64,000 nucleotides of DNA from Pomacea canaliculata (Eukaryota; Mollusca; Gastropoda; Architaenioglossa; Ampullariidae), in contig NC_037590.1 in the NCBI RefSeq assembly GCF_003073045.1, positions 29,662,449 to 29,726,448 of the forward strand, in the 5' to 3' direction. Of this stretch, positions 62,770 through 64,000 are shown one piece after another. The position numbers were made by a program, and so were the translations under genes. Below the pieces are notes generated by a model. It did not search any database. It saw only the letters and a program-made list of their open reading frames with translations, and had not been told where the DNA came from. The first letter of the stretch is position 1. Every line of letters begins with the position of its first letter.

Positions 62770-64000
62770 GTTTTAGTGGCTAGCATCTGTGTCTGGGGCG
62801 CGTTTCACTTTACATTTTAACCATCAAAACTACAAAGTCATTATATAAATTACGTCATGTTATCTAGACCATTATTAAAGTTATTAAAATTCGTTTTGCG
62901 TATTTAATGTTAGTCTGAAGTGAGTTTCAACTGGCAGCAACTCTGTGAAAAGTAACATCTGCATTCAGTTGTGGAACAAGGATTAAAAACGTTTTCCATC
63001 TGAATTAATTTTCTAGTAATGATAGTTTGTGGTGATGAGAAAAATACATGCCTGTCGATAATACATGAAATCCATTTAATATCCTAAACATTTTAAGAAG
63101 TCTCTTAAACTAATTCTCCTTTCAGAGAGTGGAGTTTTAATAAAGATCTATCTCTTATTCCGATACTTTATTGAAACCACCCTGTGACTCCATCCTCTGA
63201 TCTTTTCATTCTACAAGTAATATAATACCACATATTTGTACTCTGTCCACTCGATCGTGTCTAAGAATAGACAACAGAGAGCTTAGATGTACACTGGCAT
63301 ATACTCCAAATGGGGGCGTTTTATACGTTCTTTTGTAACATTTTTAAAAGTGTATTTAAATAATCGAAAGTCCTCCTTTGCCAACATGATAACACGACTT
63401 GCTCACCACTCTTTGGTTATGTGAATCGAAAAACAATTTAAATTAACTCTTCTCATCACAAGTTTTTATCAACCTACATTTATTAATCCCCCTTTTTTTT
63501 TATTGTATACGAATATTTAGGATTATTTTTATCAACATAAATAACTGCACACCCCGTTATATTGAAATATAAAATTTATTTCTCGCACCCTTCTTGCAAT
63601 TTGTCAATGTCACTTTGAATCATTATGCTATATTAGTTTTTGAAGAAGTTTTGCACTTCCGTGTATGTCTGTCCCTTTGCTTACATGGTGTTTACGACAT
63701 ACACAAGAATGTTCAGTAGTTATTTCCCCTGTTTGCCTGGTAGGACGCTAGGTACAGTCGCTAGTGTCTGCATCATTATTATCAATAACTACTTACAGCT
63801 GAATAATGTGAGCTGCATAGGCTATTCTGTAGAAAGGTAAATATGTTAACATTGCATAACATTCAGTCATTCGTTATTTTCTGTACTACTCCCCCCCTTT
63901 CTTTTAAAATATTGACGACCTTTGTCGGTTGCAGGTTGTAATAAGTAAGCCAAATACGCTGCATCTTCTGCAGTAATAATTCGATTTGAAGTGTGCACAA
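62770..64000. other. No gene recognised
   Basis: AT-rich sequence upstream of PCNA with a T-run near 63490 and a C-run near 63890. Only short frames lacking similarity or splice context are present. It may be intergenic or part of an intron of a gene beyond the window. Confidence 0.5.

Overview
The window is animal nuclear DNA. Genes are split by GT-AG introns, intergenic sequence is AT-rich, poly(A) signals are AATAAA-type, and small DNA-transposon derivatives and SINE pieces are scattered throughout. The gene set, the protein divergence from vertebrates, and a DUF7042/7043/7044-type surface protein (a family I know from molluscs and arthropods) suggest an invertebrate. A mollusc, possibly a gastropod, is my best guess, but nothing here proves the species.

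Layout. (1) 1-~25.1 kb, + strand: the 3' two thirds of a PDZ-GEF gene (RAPGEF2/6 type), covering the PDZ, RA and RasGEF domains and a proline-rich tail ending in VSAV, followed by a very long 3' UTR. (2) ~25.2-34.3 kb, - strand: a ten-exon gene for a secreted, Cys-rich, heavily N-glycosylated, probably GPI-anchored protein. All splice phases join and it encodes 367 aa. (3) 37.57-43.97 kb, + strand: CLUAP1/IFT38, 12 coding exons, 427 aa. (4) ~47.08-53.57 kb, + strand: serine hydroxymethyltransferase, 7 coding exons, 468 aa, with a TATA/CCAAT promoter. (5) 55.0-57.2 kb, - strand: MRPL12, 177 aa. (6) 57.60-58.13 kb, + strand: intronless TMA16, 176 aa, head-to-head with MRPL12. (7) 60.64-62.56 kb, - strand: PCNA, 261 aa, with E2F and ETS motifs upstream. 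62.8-64 kb holds nothing I can recognise.

The genes alternate in orientation: three tail-to-tail pairs (RAPGEF2 with the GPI gene, SHMT with MRPL12, TMA16 with PCNA) and one compact divergent pair (MRPL12 with TMA16). They do not form one pathway. SHMT (one-carbon units for thymidylate and purines) and PCNA serve DNA synthesis, MRPL12 and TMA16 serve mitochondrial and cytosolic ribosomes, CLUAP1 serves cilia, and PDZ-GEF serves Rap signalling.

Mobile DNA: four short hAT-like non-autonomous elements (three with perfect 8-bp target duplications), a deleted Tigger/pogo element keeping a transposase C-terminus, a TTAA-flanked inverted-repeat element, a tRNA-derived SINE head, a LINE/SINE 3' tail, and four pieces of one GCGGCCCTATG-type repeat family. 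I saw no retrovirus-like element, CRISPR array or operon. No clearly new multi-gene system is visible. The most novel protein is the GPI-anchored one. The most checkable anomaly is an apparent 1-nt frameshift in the RasGEF catalytic region.
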